From Achromobacter anxifer (GTDB taxonomy: Bacteria; Pseudomonadota; Gammaproteobacteria; Burkholderiales; Burkholderiaceae_B): DNA of 64,000 nucleotides. Where the stretch lies: positions 620,001-684,000 of the forward strand of contig NZ_CAHLAR010000002.1 of NCBI RefSeq assembly GCF_903652925.1. The letters run 5' to 3'. Both the position numbers and the translations under genes were made by a program. Positions 14,343 through 22,471 of the stretch are shown piece by piece; position 1 is the first letter of the stretch; every line of letters starts with the position of its first letter. The notes under the pieces were generated by a model. The model did no database searches. It was not told where the DNA came from and worked only from the letters and a program-made list of their open reading frames with translations.

Positions 14343-16891
14343 CAGGCGATCTCCTCGGCGATGGGGATTACGCGCGCGGGCGCGGGCCGCGGCTGGCCCC
14401 GTTCCTGCACGAACTGGATGTCGGGGTCCGGGCGGCTGTCGTTCACAAAGGTGCGGAAACGTTTGAGCTTTTCCGGATCGTTCAGCGCGTTGGCCCATTC
14501 GCATTCGTAGCGGTCCACCACCAGCTGCATCTGCGCCTCCAGCTCGGCGCACAGGCCCAGGCTGTCCTCCAGCACCACCCGCTTCAGGTAGTCCAGCCCG
14601 CCTTCCAGCGATTCACGCCAGACAGAGGTGCGCTGCAGCTTGTCGGCGGTGCGGATGTAGAACATCAGCAGGCGGTCGATGATGCGGATGAGCGTGGCGT
14701 CGTCCAGGTCGGTGGCGAAGAGTTCGGCGTGGCGCGGGCGCATGCCGCCATTGCCGCAGACATACAGGTTCCAGCCCTTTTCGGTGGCGATCACGCCGAT
14801 GTCCTTGCTTTGCGCCTCGGCGCATTCGCGCGTGCAGCCGGACACGGCGAACTTCAGCTTGTGCGGCGAACGCAGGCCCTTGTAGCGGTGCTCGATGTCC
14901 AGCGCCATCCGCACGCTGTCCTGCACGCCGTAGCGGCACCAGGTGCTGCCCACGCAGGACTTCACGGTGCGGGTCGACTTGCCGTAGGCATGGCCGGTCT
15001 CGAAGCCTGCCGCGATCAGCTCGCCCCAGATGTCCGGCAGCTCGTGCAGCTGCGCGCCGAACAGGTCGATGCGCTGGCCGCCCGTGATCTTGGTGTACAG
15101 CCCGTACTTCTTGGCGACGGCGCCGATGGCGATCAGTCCGTCGGGCGTGATCTCGCCGGCCGGGATGCGCGGCACGACCGAGTAGGTGCCGTTCTTCTGC
15201 ATGTTCGCCATGAAGGTGTCATTGGTGTCCTGCAGCGGCACCAGGTGCGGATCCTGGATCGGGCGGTTCCAGCAGGACGCCAGGATGGAGCCGACGGCGG
15301 GCTTGCATATGTCGCAGCCCAGCTGGCCGCGGCCGTGGCTGGCCAGTAGTTGCTCGAAGGTCTCGATGCCGCCCACGCGCACGATGGCGTAGAGCTCCTG
15401 GCGGGTATAGGCGAAGTGCTCGCACAGGCTGCGGTCCACGGCCACGCCGCGCGCGGCCAGTTCGTGTTCCACCACCTGCTTGAGCAGGCTGGCGCAGCCG
15501 CCGCAGCCCGAGGTGGCCTTGGTGCAGCCCTTGACGCTTGCCAGGTCGGCGCAGCCGCCGTCGATGGCATCGCAGATAGCGCCCTTGCTCACGTTGTGGC
15601 AGGAACAGATGGTGGCCGTGGCGGGCAGCGACTCCACGCCCAACAGCGGCGCCGCCTGGCCCTGGGGCAGGATCAGGCTGGCCGGGTCGGCCGGCGGCGC
15701 GATGCCGTTCTGCACGTATTGCAGCAGCGTGTCGTAGCAGCTGTTGTCGCCGACCAGGACGGCGCCCAGCACCCGCTTGCCGTCGGCCGATACCACCAGG
15801 CGGCGATAGCCCGCGCCGGCCTCGTCGATATATCGGTAGCTGCGCGAGCCCGGCGTCGCGCCATGGGCGTCGCCGATGGAGCCCACGTCCACGCCCAATA
15901 GCTTGAGCTTGGTGGACATGTCGGCGCCAGCGAAGGCTTGCGCCGGTTCGCCGCAAAGCGCCGCCGCCACGGTGCGCGCCATCTGGTAGCCCGGCGCCAC
16001 CAGGCCGAACACGCTGCCGTTCCACGCCGCGCATTCGCCAATGGCATAGATGTCTTCATCGCTGCTGCGGCAGTGATCGTCGATGGCCACCCCGCCGCGC
16101 TCCGCCAGCGTCAAGCCCGCCTTGCGCGCCAGCGCGACCTGCGGGCGGATGCCGGCCGAGAACACGATCAGGTCGGTTTCCAGGGGGGCGCCTTCGGCGA
16201 AACGCATGCGGTAGCGGTACTGCGTGCCGGGCCGGATGTCCTGTGTGGCGCGCGACAGGTGCACGCCCACGCCCAGCGCTTCGATGCGGGCCCGCAGCGC
16301 CGCGCCGCCTTCCTCGTCCAGCTGCACCGGCATCAGCCGGGGCGCGAATTCCACCACGTGCGCTTCCAGGTTCAGCGACTTCAGCGCATTGGCGGCTTCC
16401 AGGCCCAGCAGGCCGCCGCCGACGACCACGCCGCGGCGTGCGCCGCCGGCGGCGTCGCGGATCAGATCCAGGTCGTCCAGCGTGCGGTACACCAGGCGCG
16501 AGGCGCCTTCCGCGCCCGCGATCGGCGGCACGAAGGGGTAGGAGCCCGTCGCCAGGACCAGCTTGTCGTAGCGGTGGCGGCCCTGGGCCGTGACGATTTC
16601 GCGGCGATGCCGGTCTATTTCCAGCACCGCGGTGTGCAGGCGCAGGGTCACGCCTTCCTGCTCATACAGGGCGGCGTCGCCCAGCGCCATCGAGCCGGCG
16701 TCGCGGCCGTTCAGGTATTCGGACAGGTGCACCCGGTCGTAGGCGCGGCGGCTTTCCTCGCCGTACACATGGATGCGATAGCGCTGCAGCGCGCCGCGCG
16801 CGACCAGCTGCTCGACGCAATGGTGACCGACCATGCCGTTGCCGACGATGACGAGGTCCTGCAGGGTATCGGTAGGGGCCGATGCGTTCAT
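14342..16891 (-). CDS. nirB: Assimilatory nitrite reductase [NAD(P)H] large subunit
   Basis: An 849-residue cytoplasmic enzyme. Domain order: FAD/NAD(P)-binding oxidoreductase (DLVIVGNGMVGHHCVEQL at 12-29, then RRGVVVGGGLLGLEAANAL); a BFD-like [2Fe-2S] domain (ICSCHNVSKGAICDAI with a later CTKATSGCGGC); and a sirohaem/4Fe-4S reductase module with CVGSTWCRYG and VSGCTRECAEAQSKDIGV, whose four cysteines hold the cluster and sirohaem. I start at the ATG at 16891; an upstream in-frame codon at 16981 lies inside the leader hairpin region. It heads the operon nirB-nirD-channel-phosphatase/kinase-cobA remnant-nasR. The upstream DNA shows a sigma-54 promoter, NtrC-like sites and an attenuator-like stem. 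Confidence 0.97.
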   Translation of the reverse strand: MNASAPTDTLQDLVIVGNGMVGHHCVEQLVARGALQRYRIHVYGEESRRAYDRVHLSEYLNGRDAGSMALGDAALYEQEGVTLRLHTAVLEIDRHRREIVTAQGRHRYDKLVLATGSYPFVPPIAGAEGASRLVYRTLDDLDLIRDAAGGARRGVVVGGGLLGLEAANALKSLNLEAHVVEFAPRLMPVQLDEEGGAALRARIEALGVGVHLSRATQDIRPGTQYRYRMRFAEGAPLETDLIVFSAGIRPQVALARKAGLTLAERGGVAIDDHCRSSDEDIYAIGECAAWNGSVFGLVAPGYQMARTVAAALCGEPAQAFAGADMSTKLKLLGVDVGSIGDAHGATPGSRSYRYIDEAGAGYRRLVVSADGKRVLGAVLVGDNSCYDTLLQYVQNGIAPPADPASLILPQGQAAPLLGVESLPATATICSCHNVSKGAICDAIDGGCADLASVKGCTKATSGCGGCASLLKQVVEHELAARGVAVDRSLCEHFAYTRQELYAIVRVGGIETFEQLLASHGRGQLGCDICKPAVGSILASCWNRPIQDPHLVPLQDTNDTFMANMQKNGTYSVVPRIPAGEITPDGLIAIGAVAKKYGLYTKITGGQRIDLFGAQLHELPDIWGELIAAGFETGHAYGKSTRTVKSCVGSTWCRYGVQDSVRMALDIEHRYKGLRSPHKLKFAVSGCTRECAEAQSKDIGVIATEKGWNLYVCGNGGMRPRHAELFATDLDDATLIRIIDRLLMFYIRTADKLQRTSVWRESLEGGLDYLKRVVLEDSLGLCAELEAQMQLVVDRYECEWANALNDPEKLKRFRTFVNDSRPDPDIQFVQERGQPRPAPARVIPIAEEIA

Positions 16892-16931
16892 GGGATATCC
16901 CCGGGCTTGGATCTTCAGGTTTCGGAAGGCG

Positions 16932-16966
16932 AAAGGCGCCCTGGACCTTGCGGTCGGGGCGCCTTT
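16932..16966 (-). promoter_or_regulatory. Attenuator-like hairpin in the nirB leader
   Basis: Ten-base perfect arms AAAGGCGCCC and GGGCGCCTTT enclose an inner stem GACC-GCAA-GGTC read on the minus strand. It lies 41 bases upstream of the nirB ATG and inside the predicted 120-nt leader. The three terminal uridines are followed by CGCC, so the U-tract is short. A smaller hairpin GGCC-GCAA-GGCC (16993-17004) precedes it. This arrangement fits NasR-controlled attenuation, but a canonical two-hairpin ANTAR target is not recognisable. Confidence 0.6.
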
Positions 16967-17020
16967 GCCGGTATCGCTCAAGTTGTCGTGCCGGCCTTGC
17001 GGCCCGCATGCCAGTCATCA

Positions 17021-17036
17021 AGCAAAGTCCATGCCA
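17021..17036 (-). promoter_or_regulatory. Sigma-54 (-24/-12) promoter for nirB
   Basis: On the minus strand the site reads TGGCATGGACTTTGCT. The GG and GC doublets are ten bases apart, and both flanks fit the consensus TGGCAC-N5-TTGCW with one change (T for C). Transcription would start near 17010, giving a leader of about 120 nt before nirB. Confidence 0.78.
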
Positions 17037-17146
17037 GGAATGCCGCTGGCGGCTGCTGCGGGCGGGAATGCCAGGGAACGCAAGGCGCGGAAGGGGGGAG
17101 ACGATTGGGGGAAAGAAGGCGCGCGGTCGGCGGCGGGATGTGTCCA

Positions 17147-17163
17147 TGCCTCAAGCTGGTGCA
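17147..17163. promoter_or_regulatory. NtrC-like enhancer site (promoter-proximal)
   Basis: TGCCTCAAGCTGGTGCA matches the strong enterobacterial NtrC site TGCACCAAAATGGTGCA at 13 of 17 positions. It is centred about 145 bp upstream of the predicted sigma-54 start, a normal enhancer distance. Confidence 0.58.
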
Positions 17164-17178
17164 TGGCGCTCCGCGGAC

Positions 17179-17195
17179 TGCACCCGGTTGGAGCG
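17179..17195. promoter_or_regulatory. NtrC-like enhancer site (promoter-distal)
   Basis: TGCACCCGGTTGGAGCG keeps one perfect half-site (TGCACC) and matches the reference NtrC site at 11 of 17 positions. Its centre is 32 bp from that of the neighbouring site, three helical turns, the same spacing as the paired NtrC sites at the E. coli glnA promoter. Confidence 0.5.
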
Positions 17196-17259
17196 GACAA
17201 GGCCGGCCCCAAGCCTGGAATGGGATGCATGGACCGGTCCGGCAGGCCGGGAAGGGCAT

Positions 17260-17276
17260 TATGCAAACTATGCATA
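17260..17276. promoter_or_regulatory. LysR-type T-N11-A box
   Basis: TATGCA-AACTA-TGCATA is a perfect inverted repeat with six-base arms and contains ATGCA-N5-TGCAT, the T-N11-A pattern of LysR-type regulators. It lies 60 bp upstream of the LysR gene start at 17337, with TATACT at 17297-17302 as a possible -10. It could serve autoregulation or affect nirB. Confidence 0.5.
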
Positions 17277-17336
17277 CGCCGCTTCCGCCCGGTCCCTATA
17301 CTGCCCCACACTCGGATTGAGGCTACGGCGGTTGCA

Positions 17337-18236
17337 ATGGATCTACGTTGGTTCCAGGATTTCCTGACCCTGGCGGAATGCGGGCAGTTCACCACGGCTG
17401 CCGAGCTGCGCCATGTGTCGCAGTCGGCGTTCAGCCGGCGCATCCAGTCGCTGGAGACCTGGGCGGGCACGGCGCTGATCGACCGTAGCCGCTTCCCCTT
17501 GCGCCTGACGGCGGCCGGCGAGCAGTTCCGTTCCAATGCCGCCGAGATCGTGCGCAAGGTGGTCGACGCGCGCGGCGATGCCGGCGTAGCCAGCCATGAA
17601 GGCGCGGTCCTGCGGGTAGCGATGCCGCATTGCCTGGCGACCTCGCATTTCCCGGGCTGGTGTGCGCGCTGGAAGAGCGAGGGCGGCGTCGGCTCGCTGC
17701 GCCTGCATGTGGGCAATGTGCATGACTCGGTCGAGTGGCTGGCCGCTGGAGTCGTGGACCTGCTGGTGTGTTTCCGCCACGCGGCCGAAGACATACAGCT
17801 GGACCCGCAAGCCTATATGCGGACCGGCATGGCGCCCGACGGCCTGCGCCTGTACCGGCCCGCCGCCATGCCGGTGGACGAGGCGGCCCTGTACGCCAGC
17901 GATTCCGCGGCGCGCTATCCCTACGTGTCGTATGCCCAGGGCGCTTATTTCCGGCGCCTGGTCGAGCTGGCCTGCGGCGACCTGCTGCAACGCCCCGTGC
18001 TGGAGCGCGTCTGCGAAACCGATTTCGTCGACGGCGCCCGTGCGCTGGTCAGCGCCGGCGTCGGGCTGGCGTGGCTGCCGGAGTCCAGCGCCAAGGCAGG
18101 GCTGGACGCGGGCGAGATCGTGGCGGTCAAGGACCGCCGCAGCGCGATTCCGATGCAGATCTGCATGTATGCGCGCCGCCAGGGGCCGGCCCAGGAGCCG
18201 GTGGAGCGCGTGTTCAACCTCTATACCAAGCGCTGA
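17337..18236 (+). CDS. LysR family transcriptional regulator
   Basis: A 299-residue regulator. The N-terminal helix-turn-helix is clear: MDLRWFQDFLTLAECGQFTT then AAELRHVSQSAFSRRIQSLE (residues 1-40), followed by a linker helix and an effector domain of the periplasmic-binding-protein fold (about 90-295) with DFVDGARALVSAGVGLAWLP. I chose the ATG at 17337, where the family pattern starts; the frame stays open for 500 bp upstream without likeness to anything. It lies 106 bp before the amino-acid ABC transporter genes in the same direction and may control them. It is also divergent from nirB, so a link to nitrogen control is possible. Confidence 0.93.
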   Translation: MDLRWFQDFLTLAECGQFTTAAELRHVSQSAFSRRIQSLETWAGTALIDRSRFPLRLTAAGEQFRSNAAEIVRKVVDARGDAGVASHEGAVLRVAMPHCLATSHFPGWCARWKSEGGVGSLRLHVGNVHDSVEWLAAGVVDLLVCFRHAAEDIQLDPQAYMRTGMAPDGLRLYRPAAMPVDEAALYASDSAARYPYVSYAQGAYFRRLVELACGDLLQRPVLERVCETDFVDGARALVSAGVGLAWLPESSAKAGLDAGEIVAVKDRRSAIPMQICMYARRQGPAQEPVERVFNLYTKR

Positions 18237-18342
18237 CCAGGCGCGGCCGCGACTTCCCCGCAACCCGGGGGGGAGGGCGGGCGCGCTCGGCGGCAGGTTC
18301 TCTGCAGCACCCCATAAATATATGAATCCAAAGGAGATAGGC

Positions 18343-19251
18343 ATGGCACTTTGCATCAAGGCGTCGATCGCGGCATTGGCGGTAGCCGTGGCGGGCACCG
18401 CCGCGGCCCAGCAGCTCGACGGGACGCTGAAGAAGGTCGCCGATACCGGCTCGATCACGATCGGCCACCGCGAGACGTCAATTCCGTTTTCCTACTATGA
18501 CGGCAAGCAGAAGCCCGTCGGCTACTCGATCGACATCTGCGAGCGCATCGTCAAGGCGGTGCAGACCCGCCTGAACCGCAGCGACATCCAGGTGAAGTAC
18601 CTGCCCGTCACGTCCGCGACGCGCATTCCGCTGATGGGCAACGGCACCATCGACCTGGAATGCGCCTCCACCTCCAACACCCTGGACCGCCAGCAGCAGG
18701 TGGCTTTCTCGGTCACGACCTTCGTGACCGGCAATCGCTTCCTCAGCCAGAAGTCGTCCAAGCTGCGCAGCATCGACGACCTGAAGGGCAAGGTGGTGGC
18801 CTCGACCTCCGGGACCGCCAACATCCGCCAGATCAACGAGCTGAACGAGACGCGCGGACTGGGCATGAGGATCGTGCCTGTGAAGGAACATGCGGAAGGC
18901 TTCCTGATGGTCGAGACCGGCCGCGCCGCCGCATTCGTCATGGACGACATCCTGCTCTACGGCCTGATCGCCAACGCCAAGCAGCCCGACCGCTACGAGG
19001 TCTCCAGCGAGTCGCTGTCGATCGAACCCTACGCCATCATGCTGCGCCGCGACGATCCGCAGTTCAAGGCGCTGGTGGACGACACCATCAAGGCGCTCTA
19101 TGCCAGCGGCGAGTTCGAGGCGCTGTACGACCGCTGGTACCGCAGCCCGCTGCCGCCCAAGGGCATCAACCTGAACGTGGCGATGAGCGATGCGCTCAAG
19201 CGCGTGGTGGCGAAGCCTACCGATTCGGGCGATCCCGCCGCCTACCGCTAG
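18343..19251 (+). CDS. Amino-acid ABC transporter substrate-binding protein (GltI-like)
   Basis: A 302-residue periplasmic receptor. The N-terminus has a signal peptide (IKASIAALAVAVAGTAAAQQ, cleavage near residue 22). The mature protein shows family 3 solute-binding features of the glutamate/aspartate type: GSITIGHRETSIPFSYYDGK, KPVGYSIDICERIVKAVQTR, LECASTSNTLDRQQQVAFS and GKVVASTSGTANIRQINELN. The ATG at 18343 is preceded by a near-perfect AAGGAG at 18331-18336; another ATG at 18322 lacks such a site. It starts a set with two permeases, an ATPase and a D-amino-acid aminotransferase. Overall likeness suggests acidic amino acids, but the stereoisomer is not settled by sequence. Confidence 0.93.
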   Translation: MALCIKASIAALAVAVAGTAAAQQLDGTLKKVADTGSITIGHRETSIPFSYYDGKQKPVGYSIDICERIVKAVQTRLNRSDIQVKYLPVTSATRIPLMGNGTIDLECASTSNTLDRQQQVAFSVTTFVTGNRFLSQKSSKLRSIDDLKGKVVASTSGTANIRQINELNETRGLGMRIVPVKEHAEGFLMVETGRAAAFVMDDILLYGLIANAKQPDRYEVSSESLSIEPYAIMLRRDDPQFKALVDDTIKALYASGEFEALYDRWYRSPLPPKGINLNVAMSDALKRVVAKPTDSGDPAAYR

Positions 19252-19334
19252 GACCCGTACCCGCCGCAATACGCCGCTGCGCGGTCCCCCTCGCGGGGAC
19301 CGGGACCGCGCGCGGCCTGATCTTCGAGAAGAGC

Positions 19335-20090
19335 ATGTCATATCAATGGAACTGGGGCGTGCTGTTCGCCCCATCGCCCGACGGCGGGCAAACCTATCTG
19401 CAGACGCTGCTGGACGGCCTGAGCGTGACCGTCAAGACGGCGGCGCTGGCCTGGCTGATCGCGCTGGCAATGGGCCTGGCGGTCGGGGTGGCGCGCACGC
19501 TGCCGTATCGCAAGGCGCGAGCCGCCGCAGCCGTCTATGTGGAAGTGTTCCGGAACATCCCGCTGATCGTGCAGATGTTCCTGTGGTACTTCGTCCTGCC
19601 GGAACTGCTGCCTGCGGCGGCCGGGGACTGGATCAAGCAGCTGCCCGACGCGTCCTTCTATACGGCTGCGCTGGCCATCGGCATGTACATGTCCGCGCGC
19701 ATCGGCGAACAGCTGCGCGCAGGGATCGAGGCCTTGCCCAAGGGGCAGCGCAACGCGGGCCTGGCGCTGGGCCTGACCTTGCCGCAACTGTACCGGCACG
19801 TGCTGCTGCCCAACGCGCTGCGCACGGTCCTGCCCACCATGACCTCGGACTGCCTGAATACCATCAAGAACACCTCGGTGGCGCTGACGATAGGGTTGGC
19901 GGAGCTGACCGCCCAGGCCCATGCGATGCAGGAGTTTTCGTTCCAGGTGTTCGAGGCCTTTCTGACCGCCACCATGGCCTACCTGGCGCTCAACCTCATC
20001 GTGATCGTGGCGATGCGCGCGCTGGAATACAAGCTGCGCATTCCGGGCCGCGCCGCGGGCGGGCGCGTGGCGAAGGGAGGCCGGGCATGA
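19335..20090 (+). CDS. Amino-acid ABC transporter permease (GltJ-like)
   Basis: A 251-residue inner-membrane permease of the HisM/GltJ type. It has about five helices, a VEVFRNIPLIVQMFLWYFVL segment and the coupling EAA-like loop EALPKGQRNAGLALGLTLPQ, then TIKNTSVALTIGLAEL. The N-terminus MSYQWNWGVLF is typical of GltJ. The start is preceded by GAGAAGAG. It follows the receptor gene after 83 bp and overlaps the next permease gene by four bases (ATGA), so the two permeases are coupled and likely form a heterodimer. Confidence 0.94.
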   Translation: MSYQWNWGVLFAPSPDGGQTYLQTLLDGLSVTVKTAALAWLIALAMGLAVGVARTLPYRKARAAAAVYVEVFRNIPLIVQMFLWYFVLPELLPAAAGDWIKQLPDASFYTAALAIGMYMSARIGEQLRAGIEALPKGQRNAGLALGLTLPQLYRHVLLPNALRTVLPTMTSDCLNTIKNTSVALTIGLAELTAQAHAMQEFSFQVFEAFLTATMAYLALNLIVIVAMRALEYKLRIPGRAAGGRVAKGGRA

Positions 20091-20770
20091 CGGATTTCGA
20101 CCTGCAATCGATCATCGACGCGCTGCCGTACCTGATCCTGTCGGGCCTGCGCTTCACGCTGCTGCTGACTTTCACGTCGACCGTGGGCGGCCTGCTGCTG
20201 GGCACGGTGCTGGCCATGGCGCGGCTTTACGGCGGACGCCTGGCGGCGTGGCCCGCGACGATCTACGTGAACCTGTTCCGTTCCTTGCCGCTGGTGCTGG
20301 TGATCTTCCTGATCTATTTCATCCTGCCCTATGCGCTGCAATGGATCACCGGCTCCGAGCGGCCCATCGTGCTGGGCGCCATGGGTTCGGCGTTCATTAC
20401 CTTCATCCTGTTCGAGGCTGCGTACTTCTCCGAGATCATCCGGGCGGGCGTGCGCAGCGTGGGGCCGGGCCAATACGCGGCAGGCAGCGCCCTGGGGCTG
20501 CGGCATGGCCAGGTGCTGCGCAAGGTGATCCTGCCGCAGGCCCTGCGCAACATGCTGCCGGTGTTGCTGACCCAAGTGATCGTCATCTTCCAGGAAACGG
20601 CGCTGGTCTATGTCCTGTCGCTGACGGATTTCCTGGGAGCGGCGACCAAGATCGCGCAGCGGGACAACCGCCTGGTCGAAATGTACGTGCTGGTCGCGCT
20701 GGTGTTTTTCGTGATCTCGTTCACCGCCTCGCGCGGCGTGCGGGCGCTGCGAGCCCGGATCGGGGCCTGA
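20087..20770 (+). CDS. Amino-acid ABC transporter permease (GltK-like)
   Basis: A 227-residue inner-membrane permease and partner of the previous gene. Visible family features are YVNLFRSLPLVLVIFLIYFI, the coupling loop RSVGPGQYAAGSALGLRHGQ followed by ALRNMLPVLLTQVIVIFQET, and the end DFLGAATKIAQRDNRLVEMY. The ATG lies in an ATGA overlap with the preceding stop, with AAGGGAGG upstream as a strong ribosome-binding site. The length is usual for GltK. Confidence 0.94.
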   Translation: MTDFDLQSIIDALPYLILSGLRFTLLLTFTSTVGGLLLGTVLAMARLYGGRLAAWPATIYVNLFRSLPLVLVIFLIYFILPYALQWITGSERPIVLGAMGSAFITFILFEAAYFSEIIRAGVRSVGPGQYAAGSALGLRHGQVLRKVILPQALRNMLPVLLTQVIVIFQETALVYVLSLTDFLGAATKIAQRDNRLVEMYVLVALVFFVISFTASRGVRALRARIGA

Positions 20771-20803
20771 GCATTCAGGTATTTCCATGAGGAGTCTTCA
20801 TTC

Positions 20804-21532
20804 ATGATCGACATTCAACAGGTGGGCAAGCGCTACGGCGACCTGCCGGTACTCAAGCGCTGCTCGCTGCGCGTGCAGCGCGGCGAAGTGGTGGTGGTCT
20901 GCGGGCCGTCCGGGTCGGGAAAATCGACGCTGATCAAATGCGTGAACCGGCTGGAGCCCTTCGATGCCGGCCGCATCGTGGTCGACGGCACCGATGTCGG
21001 GGCGCCAGAAACGAACCTGCCGAAACTGCGCGCCCGCGTTGGCATGGTGTTCCAGCACTTCGAGCTGTTTCCTCATCTGACGGTGCTGCAGAACGTCTGC
21101 CTGGGGCAGGTCAACGTGCTGGGCCGCAGCCGCGCGCAGGCAGAGGAAAAGGCGGCGGCGCTGCTGGAGCGCGTCGGCGTGGCGGCGCATCGCGATAAGC
21201 ATCCGGGCCAGCTCTCGGGTGGCCAGCAGCAGCGCGTCGCGATTGCGCGGGCGCTGGCCATGGACCCGGTGGTGATGCTGTTCGACGAGCCGACCTCGGC
21301 GCTCGACCCGGAAATGATCGGCGAAGTGCTGGATGTGATGACGGGGCTGGCGCGCGACGGCATGACCATGATGGTGGTCACGCACGAAATGGGTTTCGCG
21401 CGCCGCGTCGCCAACCGCGTCGTGTTCATGGAGTCCGGCGAGATCATCGACGACGCCAGCGCCGAGTCGTTCTTCGGCAACGCCGCTTCGGCGCGCTCGC
21501 AAGCTTTCCTGTCCCGCATCATCAGCCACTGA
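20804..21532 (+). CDS. Amino-acid ABC transporter ATP-binding protein (GltL-like)
   Basis: A 242-residue ATPase of the polar amino-acid importer family. All motifs are intact: Walker A GPSGSGKST (near residue 33), Q-loop GMVFQHFELFPHLTV, signature LSGGQQQRVAIARAL, Walker B VVMLFDEPTSALDPE and the switch histidine in VVTHEMGFA. It follows the permeases after 33 bp, with GAGGAG upstream, and should energise uptake through them. It ends 24 bp before the aminotransferase gene. Confidence 0.96.
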   Translation: MIDIQQVGKRYGDLPVLKRCSLRVQRGEVVVVCGPSGSGKSTLIKCVNRLEPFDAGRIVVDGTDVGAPETNLPKLRARVGMVFQHFELFPHLTVLQNVCLGQVNVLGRSRAQAEEKAAALLERVGVAAHRDKHPGQLSGGQQQRVAIARALAMDPVVMLFDEPTSALDPEMIGEVLDVMTGLARDGMTMMVVTHEMGFARRVANRVVFMESGEIIDDASAESFFGNAASARSQAFLSRIISH

Positions 21533-21556
21533 TTTCCCTCACCCTCAGAAGCATCC

Positions 21557-22417
21557 ATGTCCTCCATCTTCTATATCAACGGCAATCTCGTTCCGGCCGA
21601 ACAGGCCGTCGTCCCGGCGCTGGACCGGGGATTTCTATTCGGCGACGGCGTCTACGAAGTGATCGCGGTGATCGACGGCCTGCTGCTGGAGTTCGAACGA
21701 CATGCCGCCCGCCTGGCGCGCAGCCTGGCCGAGGTCGGCATCCGCAATCCCTTGCCGCGCGACGCGCTGCTGGAGCGCTGCCGCGAGCTGGTGCGGCGCA
21801 ACGGCCTGCGCGAAGGCTCCGTCTACGTGCAGGTCACGCGCGGCGCGGACAACAAGCGCGATTTCGCCTTCCCGGCCGACGTCGAGCCCACAGTGATGAT
21901 GTACACCAGCGAAAAATCGCTGCGCGTGAATCCGCTGGCGGAATCGGGCGTGCGAGTGGCGAGCGTGCCGGACATGCGCTGGCAGCGGCGCGACATCAAG
22001 AGCGTGTCGCTGATCGCCCAGGTCCTGGCCAAGCAGGCGGCGCAGGCCTCGGGGGCGTTTGAAGCGATGATGGTCGACGCCGACGGCGTGGTGACGGAAG
22101 GGGCGTCGTCCAGCGTGCTGCTGGTCGACGGGCAGGGACGGATCGTGGTGCGGCCCTTGTCGCGCGAGATCCTGCCGGGCTGCACGCGTGCCGCGGTGCT
22201 GGCGCTGGCCGGCAGGCGCGGAGTGGCCGTGGAAGAGCGCAAGTTCACGCTGGACGAGTGCCGCCAGGCTTCGGAACTGGTGCTGACCTCGGCGCTGCAT
22301 TTCGTGCTGCCGGTGATCGAGCTGGACGGCCGTCCAGTGGGCACGGGACGGCCTGGGCAGGTCTGCCGGGAGTTGCGCCAGCTCTATATGGAGTACGCGC
22401 TCGCAACTGCGCTATAG
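21557..22417 (+). CDS. dat: D-amino-acid aminotransferase (class IV PLP enzyme)
   Basis: A 286-residue fold-type IV PLP transaminase. It begins FYINGNLVPAEQAVVPALDR then GFLFGDGVYEVIAV, typical of D-alanine transaminases. The PLP lysine is Lys148 in RRDIKSVSLI, and the cofactor-binding end is VTEGASSSVLLVDGQGRIV. Length fits the family. The enzyme moves the amino group of D-alanine, D-glutamate or related D-amino acids to 2-oxo acids. It lies 24 bp after the ABC ATPase gene and looks like the last gene of the transporter operon, so the imported substrate may be a D-amino acid. A branched-chain or lyase activity of the same fold cannot be excluded. Confidence 0.9.
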   Translation: MSSIFYINGNLVPAEQAVVPALDRGFLFGDGVYEVIAVIDGLLLEFERHAARLARSLAEVGIRNPLPRDALLERCRELVRRNGLREGSVYVQVTRGADNKRDFAFPADVEPTVMMYTSEKSLRVNPLAESGVRVASVPDMRWQRRDIKSVSLIAQVLAKQAAQASGAFEAMMVDADGVVTEGASSSVLLVDGQGRIVVRPLSREILPGCTRAAVLALAGRRGVAVEERKFTLDECRQASELVLTSALHFVLPVIELDGRPVGTGRPGQVCRELRQLYMEYALATAL

Positions 22418-22419
22418 CC

Positions 22420-22437
22420 AGCGCCGGCGCCGGCGCT
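22420..22437. terminator. Palindromic hairpin between convergent genes
   Basis: AGCGCCGGC-GCCGGCGCT is a perfect 18-bp palindrome just after the aminotransferase stop and before the end of the opposing LysR gene. It is terminator-like but has no U-tract. Confidence 0.4.
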
Positions 22438-22471
22438 GCGGGCGGCGAGCCGCGGGCGCCGCCGCTGGCGG

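Larger units (their letters stand above)
16892..17336. other. Intergenic control region between nirB and a LysR gene
   Basis: This 445-bp stretch has no gene. From the nirB side it holds the attenuator-like stem (16932-16966), a small GCAA-loop hairpin (16993-17004), a sigma-54 promoter (17021-17036), two NtrC-like sites (17147-17163, 17179-17195) and a LysR-type box (17260-17276). ATGCCAG occurs three times on the plus strand, at 17008, 17031 and 17068; the middle copy overlaps the sigma-54 element. Confidence 0.7.

Noticed and set aside
16985-17010. A canonical ANTAR two-hairpin target in the nirB leader
   Set aside because: The hairpins found have GCAA loops. Read as hexaloops they would be CGCAAG, without the A1 and G4 of known ANTAR targets. 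I kept only the attenuator-like stem.
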